From Lewinellaceae bacterium (GTDB lineage Bacteria; Bacteroidota; Bacteroidia; Chitinophagales; Saprospiraceae), in the NCBI GenBank assembly GCA_947476195.1, contig CANJPT010000038.1, positions 1 to 36,822 of the forward strand: a DNA stretch of 36,822 nt, in the 5' to 3' direction. Shown here in pieces: positions 14,866 through 23,387 of this stretch. The stretch's first letter is position 1. Each line of letters opens with the position of its first letter. A program made the position numbers and the translations under genes. Under the pieces are notes generated by a model that saw nothing but the letters and a program-made list of their open reading frames with translations, was not told the origin of the DNA and searched no databases.

Positions 14866-17277
14866 TCAGCGCCAAACCGCCGTACTGCCTTCTGCTGCGA
14901 ACTGCACCTCCAGTAGATGCGGAAAAAAGTCCTTTAAACTATCAATGTGCGAAACGATATAAATCTGCCTGAATTGTTCTTGTAAATAATTGAGTGCGAG
15001 CATCATTTCCATTCGTCGCTCCTCGTCCTGGCTTCCGAAGATTTCGTCGAATGCGAGAAATTCCATCCCTACTTGCCGTGACGAGCCGTTCAAATCCATA
15101 ATAGCCTTTGTAATGGCAATTCGCAGGCAGAAATTGGCAAGGTCCACCTCACCGCCGCTAAAACGCTCAATAGGATAGAGCACGCCTCCATCGGTGATTG
15201 AGAAGTCAAAATTTTCGTCTACGCGGATACCCTCGTACCTGCCTTTCGTGATTCGGCTGAACAAATCACTGGCTTCATGGGAGATACCCGGGCTGACTTT
15301 TTCCAGAATTTCAGTTTTGAATAGACCTAGTAATTCAGTGAGTCTCCGAAGCAACCCAACTTCTTCTTCTTTATCCCTGATCTGCACTAAGATCTGATCA
15401 TGGGTTCGTAGTTTTTCGGTAGATTTTGATTGCTCAATTTGGAGTTCAAGTCCTGCTTTCTCTAACGAGCGAAAGGTTTCAGTTTGACGCTGAAAGGCCT
15501 CGGTAAAACCTGCAACTGCTTGTTTAGCCTTGCTATAATCAGCCTCGTTGTAGGCTATTTTTGCGAGATCGCTCGTCAAAGAAGCGATTTTTTGACCCGC
15601 CTCAGCGATCCCAGATTCAGCTGATATAAGCGCATTCTGGGTATCGGGTAATTCACGGCTGATGTAATTTTCCTGGGACAAAAAATCGCGGTATTGCGGC
15701 TCCTGAGATGAAATTTTTGTTTTTAGTTCCTGATAAGCCAGGTCGTCAAAATTTACTTCACCTATTTCCAGGAGAAATGTTTCGTCTGAAGTCAGGCGGA
15801 TTTTTAATTGCTGCTTCAGGGTTTCTTCAGCAGTATTTTGGCGGGCTACTTCAGTTAGCCGTGTTTGTTCCTGAAGTAATTTGTCAGCCGCTTCACGGTT
15901 GTTGATCTGCTGGTTTTTAAGCTTGGTTCCAGCTTCTATGATCTCTTTTTTTTGAGTTTCCAGTTGCTGCAACTGATTGGTTTGCAAGGCCGTAATTTCG
16001 TTTTCTAGTTCAGCCAATGCCCGTTCGTACCCATCCAGCAAGGGCTGAAAGCAGGTGGGGCAATGCCCTTCGCTACCCAACTGCTTTAGTTGATCCAATT
16101 TCTCTCTCCGCTCCCGCAAACTAGTTGAAATACCACCTGTTTGTTGATTGTTTTCCAGGAGTTTGTTTCGTTTTATTTCCATTTCATCTTCCAGATCTGA
16201 CACCGCTTTTTGCTTTTCAGCCAAAGCAGATATTACCAAAGGAAGGCCCTTCAACTGCTCTGTAAAAGTTTGTATCTTCCGTGCATTGGCTTCCATTTGC
16301 TCCCGGGTCTCATGGATCTTTGCCAGCCGGGCATTTCGGTTGATATGTCTTGAGTGTTCTTGTTCCAGTGTCTCAAGCCGTTTTTTCTCCGCTTCATAGC
16401 CGGCAAATTTGATCCGCATTTCCTCCAGGTCAGCCTTTTGCTGATGCAGATCAGCTTCCTTTTTTTTCAAAATTCCCAGTTGTAACTTCAACCCTGCGCG
16501 GCGTTCGTCGGCTTGAGTGAGTTCATTTCGCAGGGTACTATGGCGTTTGAATCGAATTTCTTCCTGATCGAATTTTTCTTTTTCGATGCGATATTTTTCC
16601 TGAATATCCTGCAGTTTTTGCTGTTCAATTTTTGCTTCTAAAGCATTGTTCTTCAATGCTTTGTCTCGATCATTCATTTCTGTCTTCAGGCTATCCGTGG
16701 CCTCCTCGGAAAGCAGGTTCTGGCGTTGCCCGGCCGCTTGGCTACTGAGGTCGCGAAGTTCAGCATTTACGCTTGTCTGTGCATCATCGAGTGTGTCCAG
16801 TCCGAGCATACGGCGCACCATGCGCTTTCGTGCTTCACCGGTAGTATTTGAGATATCTGAGAGTTCTTTTTGGCCGGAGAAAACGGAGCGCTTGAACGCA
16901 TCGCGCTCCATGTGCAGCACATTCACCAGCTCTTCATTCACCGGTGAAACCCCTTTGGCGATCAAGACATCATTTTTATAAAATTCAGCCCCGACGGCAA
17001 GTGCTTTGCCTCGAAATTCGCGCCGTACGCGGTAGCCGATCTCGCCGATCATGAAATCTAACTGTAGCTCTACCGTGGCTTTTGGGTCAGCAAATACCGA
17101 GCGAATATGGGCTTTATTGCCCTCATCCCGGCCAAAAAGGCAGTATAGGATTGCTTCGAAAATGGTGGACTTGCCAGCCCCGTTTTTGCCAATAATACCG
17201 ACCAAGCCTTCCCGGAATTCCAGTTCCAGGTGGCTGTATTGCTTGTAGTTAAAAAGACTTAAGGTTTTAAGAACCAT
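14866..17277 (-). CDS. sbcC: SbcC/Rad50-type ATPase
   Basis: 803 residues. Walker A GKNGAGKST is at 30-38. Two long coiled-coil arms (about 170-400 and 415-650) flank a zinc hook GHCPTC with C406 and C409. The C-terminal half ATPase has the ABC signature FSGGE (about 706-710) and Walker B FLAFDE (D744, E745), with the switch histidine in VSHID. It pairs with the nuclease SbcD to open hairpins and process double-strand breaks. It is shorter than E. coli SbcC because the arms are shorter. It follows sbcD by 4 bp and is the last gene of dinB-sbcD-sbcC. Confidence 0.93.
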   Translation of the reverse strand: MVLKTLSLFNYKQYSHLELEFREGLVGIIGKNGAGKSTIFEAILYCLFGRDEGNKAHIRSVFADPKATVELQLDFMIGEIGYRVRREFRGKALAVGAEFYKNDVLIAKGVSPVNEELVNVLHMERDAFKRSVFSGQKELSDISNTTGEARKRMVRRMLGLDTLDDAQTSVNAELRDLSSQAAGQRQNLLSEEATDSLKTEMNDRDKALKNNALEAKIEQQKLQDIQEKYRIEKEKFDQEEIRFKRHSTLRNELTQADERRAGLKLQLGILKKKEADLHQQKADLEEMRIKFAGYEAEKKRLETLEQEHSRHINRNARLAKIHETREQMEANARKIQTFTEQLKGLPLVISALAEKQKAVSDLEDEMEIKRNKLLENNQQTGGISTSLRERREKLDQLKQLGSEGHCPTCFQPLLDGYERALAELENEITALQTNQLQQLETQKKEIIEAGTKLKNQQINNREAADKLLQEQTRLTEVARQNTAEETLKQQLKIRLTSDETFLLEIGEVNFDDLAYQELKTKISSQEPQYRDFLSQENYISRELPDTQNALISAESGIAEAGQKIASLTSDLAKIAYNEADYSKAKQAVAGFTEAFQRQTETFRSLEKAGLELQIEQSKSTEKLRTHDQILVQIRDKEEEVGLLRRLTELLGLFKTEILEKVSPGISHEASDLFSRITKGRYEGIRVDENFDFSITDGGVLYPIERFSGGEVDLANFCLRIAITKAIMDLNGSSRQVGMEFLAFDEIFGSQDEERRMEMMLALNYLQEQFRQIYIVSHIDSLKDFFPHLLEVQFAAEGSTAVWR

Positions 17278-17281
17278 TATT

Positions 17282-18403
17282 TTATAAATTAAAATACCGT
17301 GCAGAGCGTTCTACTAATTTTTCAGCCATACCGATATCTTCCGGGTATTTACTCCGCAAATAATCTGCAAATACTTTGTCCAGGCTGTCAAATTGATTGG
17401 CTTCTATGCCGTGTACAAAAGCCCGGTCACTAAACGTTTTGCGCTTAGGGATGATCTGGAAAGCCTCGGGGAATAATTGTCGGAGGCGAAGATTTCCGAG
17501 TTCAAGGGTTTGTTCGGGGCGTATGTCATTAAAAGTCAGCGAAACAATGGCGTCTTTAGCAGGATTGCTTGCTTTGAAGCTTTCCAGTTCTGCTTCCAGT
17601 TCTGCTGCGGAGACTTCATGGCAGGCATTGCGCTCCCAGCGCAGCCAGGTACGGGTTTCGATGGCTTCAAAGGTCACCTTGCAGGTATTATCTGGCTGGA
17701 TATCGAGCATCAGGAAGCCCTTTTCGGAGCCGATTTCGGTATCACTGAGCCGCTCTGTACTGCCAGAGTACCAGGCACATGGATGTAGATTAACCGCCTG
17801 GCAATCATGCCAATGGCCGAGGGAAATGTATTGAAAACCAGCTAATTTGGTTTCAAATTCTGCTGGAAATACCTGTTCACCATATTCCTCCATCAGGTAG
17901 CGTTTGCCCAAAGAAGTATGTAACATCAGGATATTGAATTTATCCTGTAAAGGCTCAATTTTTTCTAACTCATTGAGCATTAATCTGTTGTCGTTGATAT
18001 GTGGGACGCCATGAATAGCGACACGCCTAAACTCAAACTTTTCACATTGTTCTCCAAATATCGGAAAAACATGTTCCAGGGTTCGTAATGCCCTTAGGAT
18101 AGGTGAGTTGTAAATGGTCTTGGGTGTCTCATGATTGCCTGCAATAATGACCACGGGGATATTGGCTTGACCGATCCGTCTTAGTTGCTCAAGTCCAAAG
18201 GTCAGGGCTCGATTGCTCGGGCTAGGCCGGTGAAAAAAGTCGCCGGAATGAATAACCAGGTCAGGTTTTATTTCCAGTATCCGATTTACTACCCGTTCGA
18301 AGGCATTGTATACATCCTGTTCACGGGCATTGATACCCTCCTCCGTGACGCGGTCGAAGGCCTGATAGCCGAGATGTGTATCTGAAAAATGGAGGATTCT
18401 CAT
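17282..18403 (-). CDS. sbcD: SbcD/Mre11-type exonuclease
   Basis: 373 residues. The calcineurin-like phosphoesterase motifs are complete: D8 and H10 (FSDTHLG), D55 (SGDFF), N90-H91 (AGNHE), H162 and the GHWH pair H197/H199. A C-terminal capping region (about 270-373) is present. It forms the nuclease half of the SbcCD (Mre11-Rad50) complex, bound to two manganese ions. Its ATG overlaps the stop of the DinB-like gene by 4 bp, and sbcC starts 4 bp after its stop, so the three genes are tightly co-translated. Confidence 0.94.
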   Translation of the reverse strand: MRILHFSDTHLGYQAFDRVTEEGINAREQDVYNAFERVVNRILEIKPDLVIHSGDFFHRPSPSNRALTFGLEQLRRIGQANIPVVIIAGNHETPKTIYNSPILRALRTLEHVFPIFGEQCEKFEFRRVAIHGVPHINDNRLMLNELEKIEPLQDKFNILMLHTSLGKRYLMEEYGEQVFPAEFETKLAGFQYISLGHWHDCQAVNLHPCAWYSGSTERLSDTEIGSEKGFLMLDIQPDNTCKVTFEAIETRTWLRWERNACHEVSAAELEAELESFKASNPAKDAIVSLTFNDIRPEQTLELGNLRLRQLFPEAFQIIPKRKTFSDRAFVHGIEANQFDSLDKVFADYLRSKYPEDIGMAEKLVERSARYFNL

Positions 18404-18897
18404 TTTAGGCGAATATACTTGATGTAATCAGTGCTTGGTGGATCTGTCGGGCCGAAATTGTGTGACATGGTCACAATTTGACCTCTGTGATAGGTGCTGT
18501 GGTTGAGGCAATGGTGGATCATTTTTACGCGTGTACGACTGTCTTCCGTTCCATTCAGGAGTTTGAAGGTACAGATTTCCTGAAAATCAGCATCTGAAAG
18601 ATCGTGTACATATACCTTAAATGCTTCTGATTTTTTTAAAATTCCCTCCAATATCGCTTCGGTTGAGCCTGTAAATCTAAGTGAAAGAAAGGTAGATTCC
18701 GGCATTTGCATCAGTCTTTCGAGCCAGATTTCTTCAGCTCCCCAAATGTGTAATAAAGTATCGCGTAGGGTAGGGAAGCTGGAGGGGATCTCCCGTTCCA
18801 GTAGTTCAGCAGGATTTGTTCTTAACCAGGTTACCAGTTGGGTATTGGCCCAGAGGTTGTAGGAAGCGCTGTCCTTAAGTAAAGATTCAAGCGTCAT
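18400..18897 (-). CDS. DinB-family putative metal-dependent hydrolase
   Basis: 165 residues forming a four-helix bundle of the DinB/YfiT type. The three metal-ligand histidines are visible: H50 in LLHIWGAEEIW and the C-terminal HxxxH in LNHSTYHRGQI. Members use bacillithiol, mycothiol or similar thiols, or have unknown roles; several are induced by DNA damage. The 4-bp stop/start overlap with sbcD suggests a role linked to DNA damage or stress, but that is context only. This DinB is unrelated to DNA polymerase IV. Confidence 0.85.
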   Translation of the reverse strand: MTLESLLKDSASYNLWANTQLVTWLRTNPAELLEREIPSSFPTLRDTLLHIWGAEEIWLERLMQMPESTFLSLRFTGSTEAILEGILKKSEAFKVYVHDLSDADFQEICTFKLLNGTEDSRTRVKMIHHCLNHSTYHRGQIVTMSHNFGPTDPPSTDYIKYIRLK

Positions 18898-18980
18898 AAC
18901 GTGGTTTTGGATTGTTTTTTTGTGTAATGGGTGATTAATCGACTCAAAACGGAGCTGGGGCTTATAAGTTTATGTAAACG

Positions 18981-20228
18981 TTATTCTCTCGACAACAACG
19001 CGATATAAAACCCATCAAACCCATCATCCTGGGGCAAGATCCGGCGTTCTTCCAAAAGTTTGAAATGCTTGCCGGCATCACTTTGCAGGAATTTTTCTAT
19101 CTGCCCCTGGTTTTCCGAGGGCAAAATACTGCAAGTGGCGTACACCATACGTCCACCAGGTTTGGTGATGGGCGCATAAGCCTGCAAAATTTCTTGTTGT
19201 GTAGCGCGGAGCTTTTCGATCTGTTCAGGTTGAAGTTTCCATTTTGCATCCGGATTTCGGCGCAGGATTCCGATTCCGCTACAGGGTACGTCGAGTAGAA
19301 GTCGGTCAGCAGATCCGTATAGTCGTTTAATAGTCTTGCGACTTTCGATGGGGCGGGTTTCGATATTGGCAGCTCCGGCTCGGCGGGCGCGGAGTCGAAG
19401 TTCATCTAACTTCCAGGCTTGGGTGTCTAGTGCTATAATACTTCCCTTATTTTCCATCAAGGAGGCAAGGTGCAGGGTTTTACCTCCTCCGCCAGCGCAG
19501 GCATCTACTACCCGCATTCCGGGTAGAGGAGCGAGTAGGGGTGCAACGAGTTGACTGCTATAATCCTGCATTTCAAACCAACCTTTTCGAAAAATGCTGG
19601 TTTGGAAAACATTTTTTCGGGCATTCAGTACCAAAGCATCGGAGTTGGGCATAGCCCGGGTATCTACATTTTCAGCTTGAAGGGCCGCTTTAAGTTCTGA
19701 GGGACTTGTACGGAGTCGGTTTGTGCGAAGCACTACCTGAGCCGGTCGGTTGAGCCAGTGCAAGGTTTCGTCCCAGTGGTCGGGAAGTTCCGTTTTGCCC
19801 AGTTCATCGAGCCATTCTGGGATACTTTCACGAATACTTCGGGGTAGATCGTCAGAAGTTTTTCCATCGGAGCGGGGTTGCCAATGTTTGATTTTGGCAA
19901 AAAAATCTTTGCTTTTTAAGATTTTGAACTCTTTCCAGTCGGGTAATTCTACGTTTTTAAAGGCTAAATGGACGCCGATCAGTTCCCAGAAATCCTGCTC
20001 AGTGATGGGGGTTGAGCCAAGGATTTCTACATAAAGACGATAATATCGTACCACTTCGTAGGTCGTTTCGGCAACAAAGGCACGGTCTCGGCTGCCTGCT
20101 TTGGGGTTGCTGCGCAGGGCTTGTTCTATGACCTTGTCGGCATATCGATTTTCTTTAAAAATAGATAGCAGACTTTGCGCGACAAGCCTTACAAGTAAGG
20201 GATGTAAAGTGGTAATTATTGAAGACAT
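18981..20228 (-). CDS. RsmB/NOP-family RNA (cytosine-5)-methyltransferase
   Basis: 415 residues. An N-terminal NusB-like RNA-binding part (about 1-150) is followed by a Rossmann methyltransferase. The SAM motif is VVDACAGGGGKTLHL. The catalytic cysteines lie in LDVPCSGIGILRRNPDAKW and YATCSILPSENQ, the PCS and TCS motifs of 5-methylcytosine enzymes. It most resembles RsmB (16S m5C967), but sibling families such as YebU/RsmF share these motifs, so no symbol is assigned. It stands alone on the minus strand. A terminator-like hairpin lies 33 bp before its start. Confidence 0.88.
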   Translation of the reverse strand: MSSIITTLHPLLVRLVAQSLLSIFKENRYADKVIEQALRSNPKAGSRDRAFVAETTYEVVRYYRLYVEILGSTPITEQDFWELIGVHLAFKNVELPDWKEFKILKSKDFFAKIKHWQPRSDGKTSDDLPRSIRESIPEWLDELGKTELPDHWDETLHWLNRPAQVVLRTNRLRTSPSELKAALQAENVDTRAMPNSDALVLNARKNVFQTSIFRKGWFEMQDYSSQLVAPLLAPLPGMRVVDACAGGGGKTLHLASLMENKGSIIALDTQAWKLDELRLRARRAGAANIETRPIESRKTIKRLYGSADRLLLDVPCSGIGILRRNPDAKWKLQPEQIEKLRATQQEILQAYAPITKPGGRMVYATCSILPSENQGQIEKFLQSDAGKHFKLLEERRILPQDDGFDGFYIALLSRE

Positions 20229-20260
20229 GGAGCTAAGGTAAGCAGGAAAATTCAGGGTAT

Positions 20261-20297
20261 AAAAAAAGTCCCCCTCCGATCATTTTCGGAGAAGGAC
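20261..20297 (-). terminator. Terminator-like hairpin 33 bp upstream of the RsmB-type gene
   Basis: Minus-strand stem with outer pairs GTCC/GGAC (20297-20294 with 20271-20268) and an inner CTCCGA/TCGGAG, then seven Ts (20267-20261). It may end the DUF4290 transcript, about 360 bp past that stop, or attenuate transcription starting at 20395-20402. Confidence 0.7.
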
Positions 20298-20656
20298 GTC
20301 ATCAAAACACGCTTCATTTTAAACCTTTATCTTGAAGTTATTTGGCCAGCTTTTTTTAAAAAAGAAGCCAGATAGTAAAACGCTTTATTTCGTCCAAAGG
20401 TAAATTTATTTTTACTTATTAAGTTTACCAATATTATTTTTTTTGCTTTTTAATAAAAAAAACTGTCAAATAGCTTGTTTTAAGGTTCATGGGGATGTCT
20501 TGATGTTCCAGTGAAGGATTTTATTGAGTGTCCAATATTTTTTGCTTCATGGAATACCCTCCCCGCGGCACAAAAGGGTCAAAACAGGCACCCCAAATTG
20601 TTGTCTTATTCCGTCCAATAATTTAATGGAGAAACATCTAAGATTTATTAGAAAAT
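20298..20656. other. AT-rich gap between DUF4290 and RsmB-type genes
   Basis: I see no gene here. The sequence is very AT-rich (20340-20470) with a GGCTTCTTTTTT/AAAAAAAGC-type palindrome around 20344-20370 and one minus-strand -7 element at 20395-20402. It is most likely 3' UTR, terminator and promoter space. Confidence 0.5.
20395..20402 (-). promoter_or_regulatory. Candidate -7 element TACCTTTG for the RsmB-type gene
   Basis: A perfect TAnnTTTG on the minus strand, 166 nt before the ATG at 20228; no convincing -33 box. A transcript from here would pass through the terminator hairpin at 20261-20297 before the gene. Confidence 0.4.
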
Positions 20657-21406
20657 TTAATATTTCTTGCGCCTCCCACTGTTATTATTGCTTCCACTGT
20701 TATTGCTTCTGCCACTACCGCCGCTATTACCACTACCGCTGTTACTGCCACGATTTCGGCCTCCTCGTCTACGGCCTCCTCGGTCGCCATTACCCACAGC
20801 GTTGGTACGATTTCGGTTGTCTAATTTTCCTACTCCAGCAGCCAGTTTGTCGAGTGAATCGTGGCCCTCGTGCAATAAGAGTTGGCCATTGGACAGTATT
20901 TCAAGGTCTTCTTTGACGATATCATCGCTGACATAATGTTCTTTATTCCATGTTTTATAGGCCAGTTTCATATAAGATGCAATGACTTCCACAAAGCCTT
21001 CTCTTTTAGGACCTTCTGGCATCTCAATTGCTTTTTGGATCAGGGCATGAACGCTGTTTCCGTAGTGCCTCATCCGGGTTGCTGTGGTAGGGTATCCAAG
21101 TGGTTGGGGCCTGACACGATCTTCCTCTTTACGGATAACGATACCTGCGGGGACGTTTACGTCAAGCTCATAATTTGTGAGGGCAAAGACATGGTTCCAG
21201 AGTTTTTCTCTGTAGTCATCCATGTTTCGGCTGCCTTGAGGGCCGAGCATAATCATTAGGCCAACGATAGATTCAACCGTTTTTTGCCGTTTTTGAGGTG
21301 ATTCAATGGTCTTGGCATGCAAGAGCATTTCCTGAATGGAGCGGCCATATTCGGGAAATTGTATGTCTGGCCGCTCGGTGTTGTATTCAATATCTAAATT
21401 ATTCAT
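20657..21406 (-). CDS. DUF4290 protein with Gly/Arg/Asn/Ser-rich tail
   Basis: 249 residues. The first 200 match the Bacteroidota-specific DUF4290 family (NTERPDIQFPEYGRSIQ, MLGPQGSRN, WNHVFALTNYELDV, YGNSVHALIQKA), which is mostly helical and has no assigned function. The last 45 residues are low complexity and strongly basic: GDRGGRRRGGRNRG, then Gly/Ser/Asn repeats, ending GRRKKY. Such RGG-like tails usually bind RNA or promote condensates, so a nucleic-acid role is plausible but unproven. It lies upstream of the RsmB-type gene and 54 bp downstream of glmS on the same strand. Confidence 0.88.
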   Translation of the reverse strand: MNNLDIEYNTERPDIQFPEYGRSIQEMLLHAKTIESPQKRQKTVESIVGLMIMLGPQGSRNMDDYREKLWNHVFALTNYELDVNVPAGIVIRKEEDRVRPQPLGYPTTATRMRHYGNSVHALIQKAIEMPEGPKREGFVEVIASYMKLAYKTWNKEHYVSDDIVKEDLEILSNGQLLLHEGHDSLDKLAAGVGKLDNRNRTNAVGNGDRGGRRRGGRNRGSNSGSGNSGGSGRSNNSGSNNNSGRRKKY

Positions 21407-21460
21407 TGCTAAAAATGTGGTCAGTTAGGTTTAAACTGTGGTCGATGTATGATAGTATGG

Positions 21461-23302
21461 TTATTCTACGGTGACGGATTTTGCTAAATTCCTGGGTTGG
21501 TCTACATGGCAGCCACGCAGGAAGGCGATATGATAAGCGAGAAGTTGTAAAGGTATGACAGAAAGTAACGGAGTGAATGGTTCTTCTGTTTCCGGGATTT
21601 CAATGGTATGGTCGGCGAGTTTTTTGATGATTTCATCCCCTTCTGTTACAACAGCCACTACTACACCTTTGCGGGCTTTGACCTCCTGAATGTTGCTTAC
21701 TACTTTTTCGTAGGCACTTTTATTTGTTGCAATAACGAACACTGGCATATTTTCGTCTATGAGTGCAATGGGTCCGTGTTTCATTTCAGCAGCGGGATAA
21801 CCTTCTGCGTGTATGTAACTGATTTCCTTCAGTTTTAAGGCGCCTTCCAGTGCTACCGGGAAATTATAGCCTCTGCCAAGGTATAAGGCATTGGAGGCAT
21901 CTTTAAATTCGCCGGCAATATATTCCACCTGCTTTTGGCATTTTTGTAGTAATTCTTCGGCTTTTTTAGGGATTAATGAAAGTTCTTGAACAAGCTTCTG
22001 GTATTGTGATTTGGGCAAAAAACCACGTTCGTAACCCAGAATCAAGGCCATCATACTAAGCATGGTGACTTGCCCGGTGAATGCTTTGGTAGAGGCTACT
22101 CCGATTTCCGGTCCCACATGGATATAAGAGCCACTATGTGTAAGCCGGGCGATAGAGGAGCCAACGACATTTACAATTCCGTAGGTAAGTGCTCCGCGCT
22201 GTTTTGCCATTTCGAGCGCTGCGAATGTATCGGCCGTTTCGCCGGATTGGCTGATGGCCAGTACAATGTCATTTTCACGTACTACTGGGTTACGGTACCG
22301 AAATTCAGAAGCATACTCGACTTCCACAGGCAATCGAGCCAAGTCTTCGATCAAATATTCGGCAATCATGGCTGCGTGCCAGGAAGTACCGCAGCCTAAA
22401 ATGATCATCCGCTCAGCATTCACGAGCCGTTTCATATATTCGTCCATGCCGCCCAGTCTAACCCAGCCTTCCTCTGCATTCATTCGTCCGCGCATACATT
22501 CGGCAATGGTTGTAGGTTGCTCGAATATTTCTTTGAGCATGAAATGGTCATAGCCACCTTTTTCTAACTGCTCAATTTCAAGCTCAATTTTATGGACGGT
22601 ATGCGTAGCTACTTCATTACGCAAGGTTTTGATACTCAGTTCTTGCCCGAGCGCACAGGTTGCCACTTGCTCGTCTTCAAGATACACCACATTTTTAGTA
22701 TGTTCTACGATGGGCGTAGCGTCCGAGCCAATTAGGAATTCACCTTTCCCGATTCCAATGACCAAAGGGCTTGATCTGCGGGCTGCTACGATCTTGTTTG
22801 GATCATCTCGATCCATCACAACGATGGCATAAGCTCCGTGGACCTGCGTGAGTGCCTGCCGTACAGCTTCCTCAATCGGGAGATTTTCCTGTTTTTGAAC
22901 CTCTTCAATAAGATTTACCAAAACTTCGGTATCTGTTTCGCTATTGAAGTCATAACCTAGCCGTATCAAGGCACTTTTCAATACCGAATAGTTTTCAATG
23001 ATACCATTATGAATAAGTACAAGCCTGCCGCTGCTACTCTCATGTGGGTGTGCGTTGATATCATCCGGTTTGCCGTGGGTAGCCCAGCGGGTGTGCCCCA
23101 TACCTATGTTTCCACTGGTGTCTTTGTCTTTGACAAATGCTTCGAGTTCGGCAACCTTACCTTTTTTTTTGTATACCCTTAGTGAGCCATTTTGCAGGGC
23201 TATGCCAGTACTGTCATAACCACGGTATTCGAGGCGTGTGAGGCCTTTTATCAAAATGGGATAAGCTTTTTTAAGGCCTATATAACCAACAATTCCGCAC
23301 AT
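21461..23302 (-). CDS. glmS: Glutamine-fructose-6-phosphate aminotransferase (isomerizing)
   Basis: 613 residues, standard length. It starts MCGIVGYIG with the catalytic Cys exposed after Met removal. The glutaminase domain (about 1-220) contains RLEYRGYDSTG, GHTRWATHG and HNGIIENY. Two SIS domains follow (about 285-425 and 455-600), with CGTSWHA, SQSGETADT and ASTKAFT, and the C-terminus ends DQPRNLAKSVTVE as in GlmS. It makes glucosamine-6-phosphate for peptidoglycan and lipid A. No glmS ribozyme is visible upstream; the 85-bp gap to the DUF4270 gene holds a 13-bp inverted repeat. Confidence 0.97.
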   Translation of the reverse strand: MCGIVGYIGLKKAYPILIKGLTRLEYRGYDSTGIALQNGSLRVYKKKGKVAELEAFVKDKDTSGNIGMGHTRWATHGKPDDINAHPHESSSGRLVLIHNGIIENYSVLKSALIRLGYDFNSETDTEVLVNLIEEVQKQENLPIEEAVRQALTQVHGAYAIVVMDRDDPNKIVAARRSSPLVIGIGKGEFLIGSDATPIVEHTKNVVYLEDEQVATCALGQELSIKTLRNEVATHTVHKIELEIEQLEKGGYDHFMLKEIFEQPTTIAECMRGRMNAEEGWVRLGGMDEYMKRLVNAERMIILGCGTSWHAAMIAEYLIEDLARLPVEVEYASEFRYRNPVVRENDIVLAISQSGETADTFAALEMAKQRGALTYGIVNVVGSSIARLTHSGSYIHVGPEIGVASTKAFTGQVTMLSMMALILGYERGFLPKSQYQKLVQELSLIPKKAEELLQKCQKQVEYIAGEFKDASNALYLGRGYNFPVALEGALKLKEISYIHAEGYPAAEMKHGPIALIDENMPVFVIATNKSAYEKVVSNIQEVKARKGVVVAVVTEGDEIIKKLADHTIEIPETEEPFTPLLSVIPLQLLAYHIAFLRGCHVDQPRNLAKSVTVE

Positions 23303-23336
23303 ATTATGAAGTGGTAGGGCAATGACCTGATAAAGT

Positions 23337-23381
23337 GATGGAGTAATAACGTGATCTTTGGTATCATATTATTACTCCATC
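23337..23381. repeat. Inverted repeat between the DUF4270 gene and glmS
   Basis: GATGGAGTAATAA (23337-23349) pairs with TTATTACTCCATC (23369-23381), 13 of 13, with a 19-nt loop; CTCCAT then repeats at 23383-23388, overlapping the DUF4270 stop. There is no T run, so its role may be mRNA stability or processing between co-directional genes. Confidence 0.7.
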
Positions 23382-23387
23382 GCTCCA

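Noticed and set aside
14701-14916. 71-codon plus-strand ORF after rsmI
   Set aside because: It consists mostly of the inverted repeat at 14709-14859 and overlaps the end of sbcC.
20667-20936. 89-codon Leu/Pro-rich plus-strand ORF
   Set aside because: It is the antisense reading of the Gly/Ser/Asn/Arg-rich tail of the DUF4290 gene, a low-complexity artefact.
23303-23387. glmS ribozyme upstream of glmS
   Set aside because: The gap is only 85 bp, is filled by a simple inverted repeat, and lacks the ribozyme core; the ribozyme is mainly a Firmicutes feature.
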